Source: Luteimonas sp. JM171
GTDB lineage: Bacteria > Pseudomonadota > Gammaproteobacteria > Xanthomonadales > Xanthomonadaceae
Direction of reading: 5' to 3'
Assembly: GCF_001717465.1 (NCBI RefSeq)
Contig: NZ_CP017074.1
Span: 1,206,873-1,270,872, forward strand
Length of the DNA: 64,000 nt
Shown in pieces: positions 47,756 through 56,061 of this stretch; position 1 is the first letter of the stretch, and every line of letters begins with the position of its first letter. The notes under the pieces were generated by a model. The model saw only the letters and a program-made list of their open reading frames with translations, was not told where the DNA came from and searched no databases. Both the position numbers and the translations under genes were made by a program.

Positions 47756-48607
47756 TGGGTTCTCCTGCAAACCTTGGATGATCTGTGATGGGCCTTCGAC
47801 GCGCCATCCGCCCGTGACCAGCGACAGCGGCCAGGCGCGCCCGCAGGCGCGGGCCTGGAACGCGGGCCGGCGGCCGCTGCGCCCGACCACGAACACCGCG
47901 CCCGGGGCCAGTGCGTCCCAGTCTTCGGGCGACAGCGGCGGGATCTGGAACTGCAGCGATACCGTCGCCGCCAGGTCCTTCCAGCGACCCAGCGGCGTCG
48001 GGGCGTCGTCCTCGAACGGTGGTTCGGCCCGCACCAGCAACCCCTCGGCCCAGGCCGCGGGCAATCGCAGCGAGCCGTGCACCGCCGGGGCCCGGCGCGC
48101 CGCGTCGGGATCATCGTCGGGCGGGGCATCGTCGATGAGGAAGTCCACCCACACCGCGTCATCGTCCGCGCCGGACCCGGCATCGGGCTCATCCAGCAGC
48201 GGCGTGAGCGCCACGCCGAGGGCCTCGCTCAGCCGCATCAGCTGCGCCTCGTGGGCGAGGCTCCAGGCAAGGATCCGCGAACGGCCGGTGAAGTCGCTCC
48301 AGTGCAGGCCGTCGGCGAGCACTGCGGCAGTCGCCTGCAGGCGCAGGCCCACGCGCGTGCCTTCGGCGTCGAGTTCAAAGGTCTGGTCGGGCGGGTGGGG
48401 GTGGCCGGGCATCAGGTGCAGCAGGCCGTGGTCGCTGAGCACCCAACTGTGCGGAGCGCGGAAAAGCGCGCGCAGCGCCTGCACCTGTGGCGGCGCGAGC
48501 GCGGGGATCCGGCCGCGCAGTGGCTGTGGGTCGCGCTCGGTCGCGCTGCCTGGCGACGCGCCGCGGCGCCCGTCGGCGGGCTTGGCCGCCTGTGCCTTGT
48601 CAGCCAT
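47462..48607 (-). CDS. sctQ: T3SS cytoplasmic sorting platform protein SctQ
   Basis: A 381-residue SctQ/YscQ/HrcQ-like protein. The N-terminal half is weakly conserved, and a C-terminal SpoA domain (about residues 305-378) carries VEVAFEVGRMQLPLGKLAELQ and a VSVGDTLGVRLL ending. The sorting platform docks the ATPase complex and substrates. ATG 48607 overlaps the upstream regulator gene by 8 nt. An internal start within it has an excellent ribosome site (see next entry). Confidence 0.93.
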   Translation of the reverse strand: MADKAQAAKPADGRRGASPGSATERDPQPLRGRIPALAPPQVQALRALFRAPHSWVLSDHGLLHLMPGHPHPPDQTFELDAEGTRVGLRLQATAAVLADGLHWSDFTGRSRILAWSLAHEAQLMRLSEALGVALTPLLDEPDAGSGADDDAVWVDFLIDDAPPDDDPDAARRAPAVHGSLRLPAAWAEGLLVRAEPPFEDDAPTPLGRWKDLAATVSLQFQIPPLSPEDWDALAPGAVFVVGRSGRRPAFQARACGRAWPLSLVTGGWRVEGPSQIIQGLQENPMSENEAPQGEGGDKEAAAAPADPDAATRKLPVEVAFEVGRMQLPLGKLAELQPGYVFPVPAQLEGANVTIRANGEAVGQGELVSVGDTLGVRLLSWK

Positions 48608-49208
48608 GTCCCAGGGCCACCTTCATCAGTTCGGGCAGCGAGCGTACCCCGAGCTTGTTCATCATGTTCGAGCGGTGCAGTTCCACGGTCTTGATGCTGA
48701 TCCCCAGGATGTCGGCGATGATCTTGTTGGGCTTGCTGGCGACAACCAGGTCGAGCACCTGGCGCTCGCGCGGGCTGAGCTTGGCGAGGGCGGCCTCGCT
48801 GATCGCGCCGTCGCCACGGCCGCTGCGCGCATTGGCCAGCGCCGCGCGGATGGCTTCCACCAGGGTGTCATCGCCAAAGGGTTTTTCCAGGAAATTGGCC
48901 GCGCCCTTGCGCATGGCCTCCACCGCCAGCGGAACGTCGCCGTGGGCCGTTACAAACACCAGCGGCAGCGTGCTGGCGCGCCGGATCAGCTCATCCTGCA
49001 GCTGCAACCCGCTCATGCGCGGCATGCGGATATCGGAGACCAGGCAGGCCTCGCCGCAGGTCCGCCCGCCATCGTAGGCCTCCAGGAATTCGGGCCCGGA
49101 GGCGTAGGCCTCCACCTGGAAGCCGGAGGTTTCAAGCAGCCACGCGGTCGAATCGCGGAAGCCGTCGTTGTCGTCGACCAGGTACACCAGCACCTGTTCC
49201 TGTCCCAT
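48600..49208 (-). CDS. FixJ-family response regulator in the T3SS operon
   Basis: A 202-residue regulator. The receiver domain has DD at 12-13, phospho-acceptor D59 (LVSDIRMPRMSG) and a Lys in LEKPFGDDTL. A LuxR-type helix-turn-helix follows (LSPRERQVLDLVVASKPNKI...TVELHRSNMMNKLGV). ATG 49208 has GGGGAGGACC upstream and lies 1 nt after the kinase stop. It overlaps sctQ. Presumably it controls T3SS promoters. Confidence 0.92.
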   Translation of the reverse strand: MGQEQVLVYLVDDNDGFRDSTAWLLETSGFQVEAYASGPEFLEAYDGGRTCGEACLVSDIRMPRMSGLQLQDELIRRASTLPLVFVTAHGDVPLAVEAMRKGAANFLEKPFGDDTLVEAIRAALANARSGRGDGAISEAALAKLSPRERQVLDLVVASKPNKIIADILGISIKTVELHRSNMMNKLGVRSLPELMKVALGHG

Positions 49209-49209
49209 T

Positions 49210-50271
49210 TCAGGTCCTCCCCTCGGCCGGCGGCAGGGTGAATCCAAACACGCTGCCGCCGCCCTCGCGCGGCTCGAAGAACAGCCGCCCCTCGTGGTAT
49301 TCGATGATCGAACGGCAGATCGCCAGGCCGATGCCCAGCCCGTCCGACTTGGTCGTGTAGAACGGCGAGAACAGCTGCTCGCCTTCGGCCGCCGTCAGGC
49401 CCGGGCCACGGTCGCACACGCGCACCTCGATCTCGCCGTCCAGGTTCACCCGCCCCTCGATGCTGAGGTCGCGGCCGGTGGGGTCCATCTCGCGCATCGC
49501 CTCGATGCCGTTCTTGACCAGGTTGAGCAGCACCTGCTCCACCATCACCTTGTCCGCGTACACCGGCGGCAGGGTGTCGGCCAGCGACACGTTGATAGCC
49601 AGCTGCTGGCGCTCGGCCTCCAGGCGCAGCAGCTCCAGCACGGTCCCGGCGATGGTGGCCAGGTCATGGGCGTCGCGGCGCGGCTCGCGCGCGCGCACGA
49701 ATTCGCGCACCCGGGCGATCACGGCCGCGGCGTGCTCGGCCTGGGTGCGGGCCGCCAGCAGCGCCCGCTCCACCTGGGCCGGGCCCCCCGCCTGGTCCAC
49801 CAGGCGCAGGCTGCCGTTGAGGTAATTGACGATCGCGGCCAGCGGCTGGTTGAGCTCGTGGGCCAGGGTGGCTGCCATCTCCCCGACCGACATCAGCCGC
49901 GAGGTGAACAGCAGCTTTTCCTGCCGGCTCTTGTGCGAATCAAGCACCTCGATGCTTTCGCTGATGTCCACGGCCGTGAGCATGTCCAGGGCGCGCCCAT
50001 CGAGCGCCAGGCTGCGCCAGTACAGCGAGTACCAGCGGCCATTGTGGGGCGCGCGCACCTCGCGGCCGGCATCGATGTCAATGTCGCTGGTGCGCAGCGA
50101 GTCCCGTAGGCCGGAGCGGCTGGCGTGGCCGGCAAGCGCGCCGAAGTCCCGCCGGTACAGATCGTTGGCCGCCACCATGGCGCCATCGCTGGAGCAGAAC
50201 GCAACGCACGGGAAGGGCACTGCCTGCAGCAGGGGCTCAAGCGCGGCCGATGTCGCCAGGGAGGCGGTCAC
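49210..50271 (-). CDS. FixL-like soluble sensor histidine kinase in the T3SS operon
   Basis: About 353 residues. GTG 50271 is preferred, as AGGAG lies 8 nt upstream; GTG 50280 would overlap that site. An N-terminal PAS-like domain (about residues 10-110) precedes the H-box ATLAHELNQPLAAIVNYL (H138) and the ATPase motifs NLVKNGIEAM, CDRGPGL and GLGIGLAICRSIIEYH. There is no membrane segment, so it senses a cytoplasmic signal. No heme or flavin motif is obvious. Partner of the FixJ-type regulator just downstream. Confidence 0.92.
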   Translation of the reverse strand: MTASLATSAALEPLLQAVPFPCVAFCSSDGAMVAANDLYRRDFGALAGHASRSGLRDSLRTSDIDIDAGREVRAPHNGRWYSLYWRSLALDGRALDMLTAVDISESIEVLDSHKSRQEKLLFTSRLMSVGEMAATLAHELNQPLAAIVNYLNGSLRLVDQAGGPAQVERALLAARTQAEHAAAVIARVREFVRAREPRRDAHDLATIAGTVLELLRLEAERQQLAINVSLADTLPPVYADKVMVEQVLLNLVKNGIEAMREMDPTGRDLSIEGRVNLDGEIEVRVCDRGPGLTAAEGEQLFSPFYTTKSDGLGIGLAICRSIIEYHEGRLFFEPREGGGSVFGFTLPPAEGRT

Positions 50272-50366
50272 CGCCGCCACTCCTGCTGTGCGCCCCCGTG
50301 GATGGGATACCCTGCAGCCGCGCGCCAGGCGCGCCCCCCCGACAACCTCACCCTGCCGCCCCCACC

Positions 50367-50759
50367 ATGCCTGACCGATCCGTTGCCCTGCGTTTCGCCA
50401 CCGCGATCGCCATCGCCCTCACCGCTGCTGCCGGCACCGCGTTCGCGGCGGCGCCGGAGGCGGCCATGCCGTCCCCTTCGTACGTGCGCGAACTGCTCGG
50501 AATCCTGGTGCCCCTGGCGTTCATGATCGTTGCCCTGCTGCTTGTATTGCGCCTGCTGCGCCGCCGCTACGGAATGACCGGGAGCGGGGCACACCTGTCG
50601 GTCCTGCAGATCCTGCCGGTGGGACCGCGCGAACGCGTCGTCCTGCTCAAGACCCGTGCCGGGCGCATCCTGGCCATCGGGGTGAGCGCGCAGTCGGTGA
50701 ACCTGATCACGCGCCTGGAACAGGACGATGTGGCCGCCGAGCCCGATGCCGGTCAATGA
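50367..50759 (+). CDS. FliO-like membrane protein in the T3SS locus
   Basis: A 130-residue protein with a signal-like N-terminus (ATAIAIALTAAAGTAFA), one membrane helix (LLGILVPLAFMIVALLLVLRLLRRR) and a FliO-type cytoplasmic domain: LSVLQILPVGPRERVVLL followed by GRILAIGVSAQSVNLI. FliO helps assemble the FliP (SctR) ring in flagella and is normally absent from injectisomes. It sits divergent from the kinase and upstream of sctV. The most economical reading is an injectisome-associated FliO that acts on SctR. Confidence 0.82.
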   Translation: MPDRSVALRFATAIAIALTAAAGTAFAAAPEAAMPSPSYVRELLGILVPLAFMIVALLLVLRLLRRRYGMTGSGAHLSVLQILPVGPRERVVLLKTRAGRILAIGVSAQSVNLITRLEQDDVAAEPDAGQ

Positions 50760-51087
50760 CCGGGCCGGAGCTCGCGAGCCGCAGTCTTACCCAAGTTGTG
50801 CTGCCGCGACGTTAAGCCTGCGTGATCCGTGGATGAACTGTGGCTCCCGTCACGGTTCCGGCCGATCGTTGCGTTTGTGACGACAAATATCTGCACTGAA
50901 ACATAAATTTTACGTTCCCTGCACTTTACAAGGCTATCGTTCCTTGGCACAAAGTGACGCATGAGGTCAGGGGTGATGCGGAAGGTTCGTCGTCCGGGAC
51001 GGAGCAGGGAGTCGTTCTCCGGGGCAGTGCCGCCTGAGATCCAGGTCCGCGCCAAGGGCGGATTCCACGCAGGGGGGTACCAGGTGC
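50760..51087 (+). promoter_or_regulatory. 328-nt upstream region of sctV with AT-rich island and direct repeat
   Basis: A gene-free stretch before sctV. Bases about 50870-50935 are markedly AT-rich compared with everything around. Within it, CTGCACT occurs twice (50891-50897 and 50919-50925), 28 nt apart, suggesting a factor-binding site. CATAAA and TTTACA elements could serve as promoter boxes, but no clear -35/-10 pair stands out. No CCTAGG box was seen here. No convincing ORF. The leader to ATG 51088 is long and could hold post-transcriptional control. Confidence 0.5.
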
Positions 51088-53136
51088 ATGCGCGCTCTGA
51101 TCGGTAACCTGTTCGCCGCGCCGGCGGGCGCGGCGCCGCGCAAGCGCCTGGGCTACAGCGACGTCTTCCTCGCCTTCGCGGCGGTGCTGATCATCACGGT
51201 GATGATCCTGCCGCTGCCGCTGGTGCTCATTGATGCGCTGGTGGCGGTGAACGTGTCGGTGGGCTTCGGCCTGCTGCTGCTGGCCATCTACATCCCCAGC
51301 CCGATCGCGTTCTCCAGCTTCCCCAGCGTGCTGCTGCTGACCACGCTGTTCCGGCTCGCGATCTCGGTCGCCATCACCCGCTCGATCCTGCTCAACGCCG
51401 AGGGCGGCCACATCGTCGAGACCTTCGGCGCGCTGGTCGCCGGCGGCAACCTGGTGGTTGGCCTGGTGGTGTTTTTGATCATCACCGTGGTCCAGTTCAT
51501 CGTCATCGCCAAGGGCGCCGAGCGCGTGGCCGAGGTGGCCGCGCGCTTCACCCTGGACGCCATGCCCGGCAAGCAACTGTCGATCGACTCGGACCTGCGC
51601 GCCGGCCTGATCGACAAGGACGAGGCGCGCCGCAAGCGCCGCCTGCTCGAGACCGAGAGCCAGCTCTACGGCAGCCTCGACGGCGCCATGAAGTTTGTGA
51701 AGGGCGACGCCATCTGCGGCATCGTCATCATCATCATCAACCTGCTGGGCGGCCTGGCCATCGGCGTGCTGCAGAAGGACATGGCGCTGGGCGAGGCCAC
51801 CCGGGTGTACTCGATCCTGACCATCGGCGATGGCCTGGTGTCGCAGATCCCGGCCATCCTCGGAACCATCGCCGCCGGCCTGGTGGTGACCCGCACCACC
51901 AGCGACGTGGACGACAAGCACCTGGGCGAGGCCATCACGCGCCAGGTGACCGGCCAGCCGCGGGTGCTGCTGATCACCGCCATCCTGGCCTTCCTGATGA
52001 TGCTGGTGCCGGGCTTCCCGAAGCTGGTGTTCGCGGCGCTGAGCCTGATCCTGTTCGCCTTCGCCGCGTGGCAGTACCGCTTCCAGTTCGAGACCCTGCG
52101 CAAGCTGTTCCGGGTCAGCGACGACGACCTGGCCGCGAGCCAGGTCACCGTCCAGAGCGACGAGCTCACGCCCCCGGCGCCGCTGCAGCTCGACGTGGCG
52201 CCGTCGCTGGCGGTCGCCTTTGGCCAGGAGCCGCTGCGCGCCCGCATCGGTGACGTGGCCCGGCGGCTGCGGGAGGAATACGGGGTCCCGGTGCCGGTGC
52301 CGGAGTTGCGCGTGCTCGCCGACCTGGAAGAAGGCGAGTACCGGCTCACGGCCTTTGGCGCGCGGTTGGCATCTGGCCGGCTGCAGGTGGACGCGGCGCT
52401 GCGGCCGGCGCGGCCGGGCAATACGGACGCACGCCTGCCGGGGTTCTTTCCGCAGGTCTCGGGCGAATGGACCACCGAGCAGGGTGACGACGCCCGGCCC
52501 GCGCTCGAGGTCCTGGTGGACCACTGCCGGGGCGCGCTCCAGCGCCGCCTGGGCGGCTTCCTCGGCATCCAGGAAACCTCCAACCTGTTCGGCCGCATGC
52601 AGCGCGACTATCCGGACCTGGTCAAGGAAATGCTCCGCGTGGTGGCGCCCCAGCGCGTGGCGGACGTGCTGCGCCGCCTGGCCGAGGAGGGCGTGCCGAT
52701 CCGCAACCTGCGCGATGCCTTCGAGGCCATCACCGACGTGGGCGGGCGCGAGAAGGACGTGGTGCTGCTGACCGAATACGTGCGCGTGGCGCTCAAGCGC
52801 GAGATCGCCGACCGCTATTCAGACAGCGACCGCAACTTGCACGTACTGTTGATCCACCCAGAGCTGGAAGACAAGCTGCGTCAATCCGTACGGGTTGCCG
52901 GCGGCGCCAGCCAACTGGCCATCTCGCCCGAACTGGCCGCGCGCCTGGGCAACGAGGTGCGAGGCCACCTTGGTCGCATGGGCCAGGGCGTGCGCCCGGT
53001 GCTGCTGTGCTCACTCGACGTGAGGCGCCACCTGCGCAAGCTGATGGAAGTCGACTTTTTCGAACTGCCGGTGCTGTCCTACCAGGAGCTCGCTCCGGAC
53101 CTGCGCATCGTCCAGTCGGGTCAGATCAATGCCTGA
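51088..53136 (+). CDS. sctV: T3SS export apparatus protein SctV
   Basis: The 682-residue SctV/FlhA-family export gate. Seven to eight helices lie in residues 20-320, with the FHIPEP-type signatures FSSFPSVLLLTTLFRLAISV and AMKFVKGDAICGIVIIIINL. The cytoplasmic nonamer-forming domain follows (residues about 345-680; EETSNLFGRMQRDYPDLVKE-type sequence, QETSNLFGRMQRDYPDLVKE here). Length normal. It starts the rightward block that runs to sctP. Confidence 0.96.
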   Translation: MRALIGNLFAAPAGAAPRKRLGYSDVFLAFAAVLIITVMILPLPLVLIDALVAVNVSVGFGLLLLAIYIPSPIAFSSFPSVLLLTTLFRLAISVAITRSILLNAEGGHIVETFGALVAGGNLVVGLVVFLIITVVQFIVIAKGAERVAEVAARFTLDAMPGKQLSIDSDLRAGLIDKDEARRKRRLLETESQLYGSLDGAMKFVKGDAICGIVIIIINLLGGLAIGVLQKDMALGEATRVYSILTIGDGLVSQIPAILGTIAAGLVVTRTTSDVDDKHLGEAITRQVTGQPRVLLITAILAFLMMLVPGFPKLVFAALSLILFAFAAWQYRFQFETLRKLFRVSDDDLAASQVTVQSDELTPPAPLQLDVAPSLAVAFGQEPLRARIGDVARRLREEYGVPVPVPELRVLADLEEGEYRLTAFGARLASGRLQVDAALRPARPGNTDARLPGFFPQVSGEWTTEQGDDARPALEVLVDHCRGALQRRLGGFLGIQETSNLFGRMQRDYPDLVKEMLRVVAPQRVADVLRRLAEEGVPIRNLRDAFEAITDVGGREKDVVLLTEYVRVALKREIADRYSDSDRNLHVLLIHPELEDKLRQSVRVAGGASQLAISPELAARLGNEVRGHLGRMGQGVRPVLLCSLDVRRHLRKLMEVDFFELPVLSYQELAPDLRIVQSGQINA

Positions 53137-53171
53137 CGCCTGCGCCCCGGCCCCCCATATGGAGTCGCGAG

Positions 53172-54383
53172 ATGTCTGACGTGGACCCCAAAACCGAAGA
53201 GACCGCCGAGCGCAGGCTGCTGCGCATCGTGTCCGGCCTGCACGCCGGTGCCTGCAGGGAGCTGGCCGAGCGCGAGATGATCCTGGTCGGCAGCGGCGAT
53301 GATTGCGACATCGTGCTGGCCGACAACGGGGTGGCCCATCACCACGCCCTGATCTGCGTGGTCGACGGCCGTTTCCAGCTGCGTGCGCTGGATGCTCCGC
53401 TGCAGCTGGAAGGCAGGACCCTGCACCCGGGCGATCCCGTGGAGATGGACCGCCTGCAACGCGTGGGGCTGGGCGAAGCGGCGCTGGCCTTCGGGCTGGA
53501 GGACGACCCCGCCTGGCTGGCGCTTGCGCCTGATGAAGAGCAGCCCGCGGCGGTGCGTGCGCGCCGCTTCACCGAGCCGATCACCCGGCGCCTGCCGCTG
53601 GTGGCCGCGGTCGCGGTGCTGAGCCTGGCTTCGCTCGCGATCTTCGTCGCGGTGGTGCCCTCGGCTGAATCCAAGATCGAACCCGAGGCGCGGCTGCAGG
53701 AGCTGGCGCGGGAATTCCAGGTCTCCGGACGCAAGATCGAGAAGGACGTGAACGGCAAGCCGGTCCTGGCCGGGATGGTTGCGGATGCGGCTGCCAGGCG
53801 CGACCTGCAGGAACGGGTGGCCAAGGAGGAGCTGGACGTCACCCTGGTGCTGACCACCGGCGAAGACCTGGCCATCAACGTGTCCGAAGTCCTGCGTGCC
53901 GGCGGCTTCCCGGCCGAACGCACCCGCTATCTCGGGCGTGGCCGGGTGGAGGCCACGGGTTACTTCGAGGACCCGGAGGCGTTCACGGCGTTCGTGCAGA
54001 CCGGCGCGGTCGTCGCCACCGGCGTGCGCGAGATCGTCCCGATCAACCTGGCCGATGTCGAGGAAGAAGCGCCGGCGGCGGCAGCCGGGCCGGTGCGCAT
54101 CGTGTCCTACGAGCGCGGCGAGGATCCGTACCTGCTCGACGAGCACGGCAACGAGTACCGCGTGGGCATGGAGATCCCCGGTGAGGGCGTCCTCAACTCG
54201 CTCGGCAAGCACGCGATGGTGACCACGCCCGAGGGCGACATCAAGCGCATCGCGATCCGTCCCATCCGGGAAGAGGAAAAGGCCGAAGCCGAAGAGGACG
54301 TGCCGGCCAGCGACGACCAGACGCAGTCCAGGTCCAGAGCCTGGGCCACCGAACAGGCGCGCGCCGCGCGCCACCGGCAGTAA
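53172..54383 (+). CDS. sctD: T3SS inner-membrane outer ring protein SctD
   Basis: A 403-residue SctD/YscD-like protein. An N-terminal cytoplasmic FHA-type domain (about residues 18-100; VGSGDDCDIVLADNGVAHHH) precedes one membrane helix (LPLVAAVAVLSLASLAIFVAVV, about residues 140-160). Periplasmic ring-building domains (about residues 175-330) and a charged, low-complexity tail follow. ATG 53172 has ATGGAG upstream. With SctJ it forms the basal body ring. Confidence 0.9.
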   Translation: MSDVDPKTEETAERRLLRIVSGLHAGACRELAEREMILVGSGDDCDIVLADNGVAHHHALICVVDGRFQLRALDAPLQLEGRTLHPGDPVEMDRLQRVGLGEAALAFGLEDDPAWLALAPDEEQPAAVRARRFTEPITRRLPLVAAVAVLSLASLAIFVAVVPSAESKIEPEARLQELAREFQVSGRKIEKDVNGKPVLAGMVADAAARRDLQERVAKEELDVTLVLTTGEDLAINVSEVLRAGGFPAERTRYLGRGRVEATGYFEDPEAFTAFVQTGAVVATGVREIVPINLADVEEEAPAAAAGPVRIVSYERGEDPYLLDEHGNEYRVGMEIPGEGVLNSLGKHAMVTTPEGDIKRIAIRPIREEEKAEAEEDVPASDDQTQSRSRAWATEQARAARHRQ

Positions 54384-54450
54384 CAAGCAGCAGGACCGCC
54401 GGCCGCATGGCCGACCAGAAGTATCCATTCAAGGACAGGAGCAACGAGCA

Positions 54451-54774
54451 ATGACCATCGACAGTTCCGCACTCAACCAGTTCATCGGCAATGCCGCGTT
54501 TTCCAACGGCCCCAGCAACGGCCGCGGCAGCGTTTCTTCCGCTTCGGGCAACAGCTGGTACGAAGCCATGTCGCGCGCCTGGGGTTCGGCCCTGGACGGG
54601 CAGGCGACGCAGATCACCGAGATGTCGGCGGCCATCCGCAGCGGCGGCGACCAGCCTTCCAACATGGTCCAGCTCACCGCGGCCAGCCTGAAGATGCAGT
54701 TCATGTCCAACAACGCCGCCACGTCGCAGAACGCGACCGGCCAGGCGCTCGAGACCCTCGGCAAGCGCCAGTAA
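54451..54774 (+). CDS. SctF-like small protein (candidate needle subunit)
   Basis: A 107-residue Ser/Asn/Ala-rich protein without signal peptide. The N-terminus is flexible, then come helices with NSWYEAMSRAWGSALDGQ and TAASLKMQFMSNNAATSQN, ending in GKRQ. Its place between sctD and sctI is that of the needle gene in Ysc-type clusters, but the classical needle C-terminal signature is not seen, so SctF is a positional call. It resembles the protein at 60674-60994 in length, in an SW-x3-A-x3-A-x-G core and in a C-terminal KQ/RQ. An AGGAGC ribosome site precedes ATG 54451. Confidence 0.7.
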   Translation: MTIDSSALNQFIGNAAFSNGPSNGRGSVSSASGNSWYEAMSRAWGSALDGQATQITEMSAAIRSGGDQPSNMVQLTAASLKMQFMSNNAATSQNATGQALETLGKRQ

Positions 54775-54780
54775 CCTGAC

Positions 54781-54793
54781 CGGGACGTTGTCC
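54781..54793 (+). other. Short stem-loop between sctF-like gene and sctI
   Basis: GGGAC-GTT-GTCCC forms a 5-bp hairpin directly after the sctF-like stop, followed at once by the sctI ribosome site CCAGGAGGAAG. It could stabilise the upstream message or attenuate read-through, giving more needle subunit. There is no T-run, so it is not a full terminator. Confidence 0.4.
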
Positions 54794-54806
54794 CAGGAGG
54801 AAGACA

Positions 54807-55244
54807 ATGATTGAAGCCATCCAGGTTGCGGGCATGGACCCGGCCACCGGTGCCGCCGGCGCCGCGGGAGGCGCCGGAGGCGCGGCGCAGCCGCAGGCCT
54901 CGGCGATCGAGGTACGTGATTTCGGGCAGGCCCAGATGCGCGCGGCAGGCGCGAGCGAGCCCGCGCAGGCCTCGGGCACCGAAGCGGTGTCTGGCGCGGC
55001 GCAGGCCGAGCAGTCGCAGGGCACGCAGATGATGATCTCGGCCTTCGACAACCTGAACTCGAACGCGCGGAGCATCGAGGAGCTCGCCAAGACGATGAGC
55101 AGCACGGCCGGCGACCTCACGCCGAGCTCGATGCTCGAGATGACGATGCTCTCGCACAAGTTCCTGTTCCAGTCGCAGCTCACCTCGAACGTTGCAAACC
55201 GCACGTCCGACGGCGTGCAGCAGCTGTTCCGCCAGCAGTCCTGA
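54807..55244 (+). CDS. sctI: T3SS inner rod protein SctI
   Basis: A 145-residue SctI/YscI-like inner rod protein. The N-terminus is Gly/Ala-rich and disordered. The conserved C-terminal helix is LEMTMLSHKFLFQSQLTSNV, ending in ANRTSDGVQQLFRQQS. A strong AGGAGGAAG precedes the start. Expected to connect the export gate to the needle. Confidence 0.88.
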   Translation: MIEAIQVAGMDPATGAAGAAGGAGGAAQPQASAIEVRDFGQAQMRAAGASEPAQASGTEAVSGAAQAEQSQGTQMMISAFDNLNSNARSIEELAKTMSSTAGDLTPSSMLEMTMLSHKFLFQSQLTSNVANRTSDGVQQLFRQQS

Positions 55245-55267
55245 CCAGTCAAGACGGGGGCAGGCAA

Positions 55268-56053
55268 ATGAGCAATCCAACCACGACCGCGCGCTGGTGG
55301 CGGGCCGGCCTGGTGATCCTGGCCGGCCTGATGCTGGCGGCCTGCGGCCAGGTCACCATGCATTCCAACCTGGACGAGAACCAGGCCAACGAGGTGCTTG
55401 CGGTGCTCCTTGCCAATGGCATCAACGCCGACAAGCGGGCCTCGGTGAGCAACGAGAACGGCTACCAGATCCGGGTCAGCCGGGGTGAGTTCGCGCAGGC
55501 GATGGAAGCGTTGCGGGCCCGCGGGCTGCCGCGGCCGCCGCTGCAGTCGCTGTGCGATGTGTTCCAGCGCCAGGGCTTCGTCTCCTCGGCCACCGAGGAG
55601 CGCGCCAGGCAGCAGTGCGGCTGGGAGCAGGACCTCACCCGCACGTTGTCTTCATACGCTGGCGTGGCTTCGGCTCGCGTCCACATCGCCCTGCCCGAGC
55701 GGGATCCCATCGGCGGCACCATGGGTGATGCCTCTGCCTCGGTGGTGATCTTCGAACAGGCAGGGGCCAACCTGCGCAACGAGGAGCACAACTTCAAGGT
55801 GCTGGTGAAGGACGCGGTGCCGGGCCTGCGCAACATCAACCAGGTTTCGGTGAAGTTCAACACGCTGCCGCCCCCCGCCACGCCGGGTGAGCGCGGCAAT
55901 GCACCGCCGGTGATGTCCGCGATGAGCCCGGTGACGCTGGCGGTCGCGGCCGGTGCGATCGCCCTGCTCGCGCTGCTGGTCACCCTGGGCAACCGCCTGC
56001 GGGTCCGCCTGCAGGGCAAGCCCGCGGCCGACGACCGGATCTGGAAGGGCTGA
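55268..56053 (+). CDS. sctJ: T3SS inner-membrane ring lipoprotein SctJ
   Basis: A 261-residue SctJ/YscJ/HrcJ. The lipoprotein signal ends in LMLAAC-GQ. Ring-building domains follow, with NLDENQANEVLAVLLANGI, LQSLCDVFQRQGF, EQDLTRTLSSYAGVASARVH and ALPERDP. A C-terminal membrane helix (SPVTLAVAAGAIALLALLVTL, about residues 215-238) ends it. Typical of injectisomes, where the flagellar counterpart FliF is much larger. Confidence 0.97.
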   Translation: MSNPTTTARWWRAGLVILAGLMLAACGQVTMHSNLDENQANEVLAVLLANGINADKRASVSNENGYQIRVSRGEFAQAMEALRARGLPRPPLQSLCDVFQRQGFVSSATEERARQQCGWEQDLTRTLSSYAGVASARVHIALPERDPIGGTMGDASASVVIFEQAGANLRNEEHNFKVLVKDAVPGLRNINQVSVKFNTLPPPATPGERGNAPPVMSAMSPVTLAVAAGAIALLALLVTLGNRLRVRLQGKPAADDRIWKG

Positions 56054-56061
56054 CCAACGGA

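Noticed and set aside
50935..50960. Sigma-54 promoter TTGGCAC before sctV
   Set aside because: TTGGCAC is present at 50943, but the downstream GC element is at the wrong spacing and lacks TTGC.
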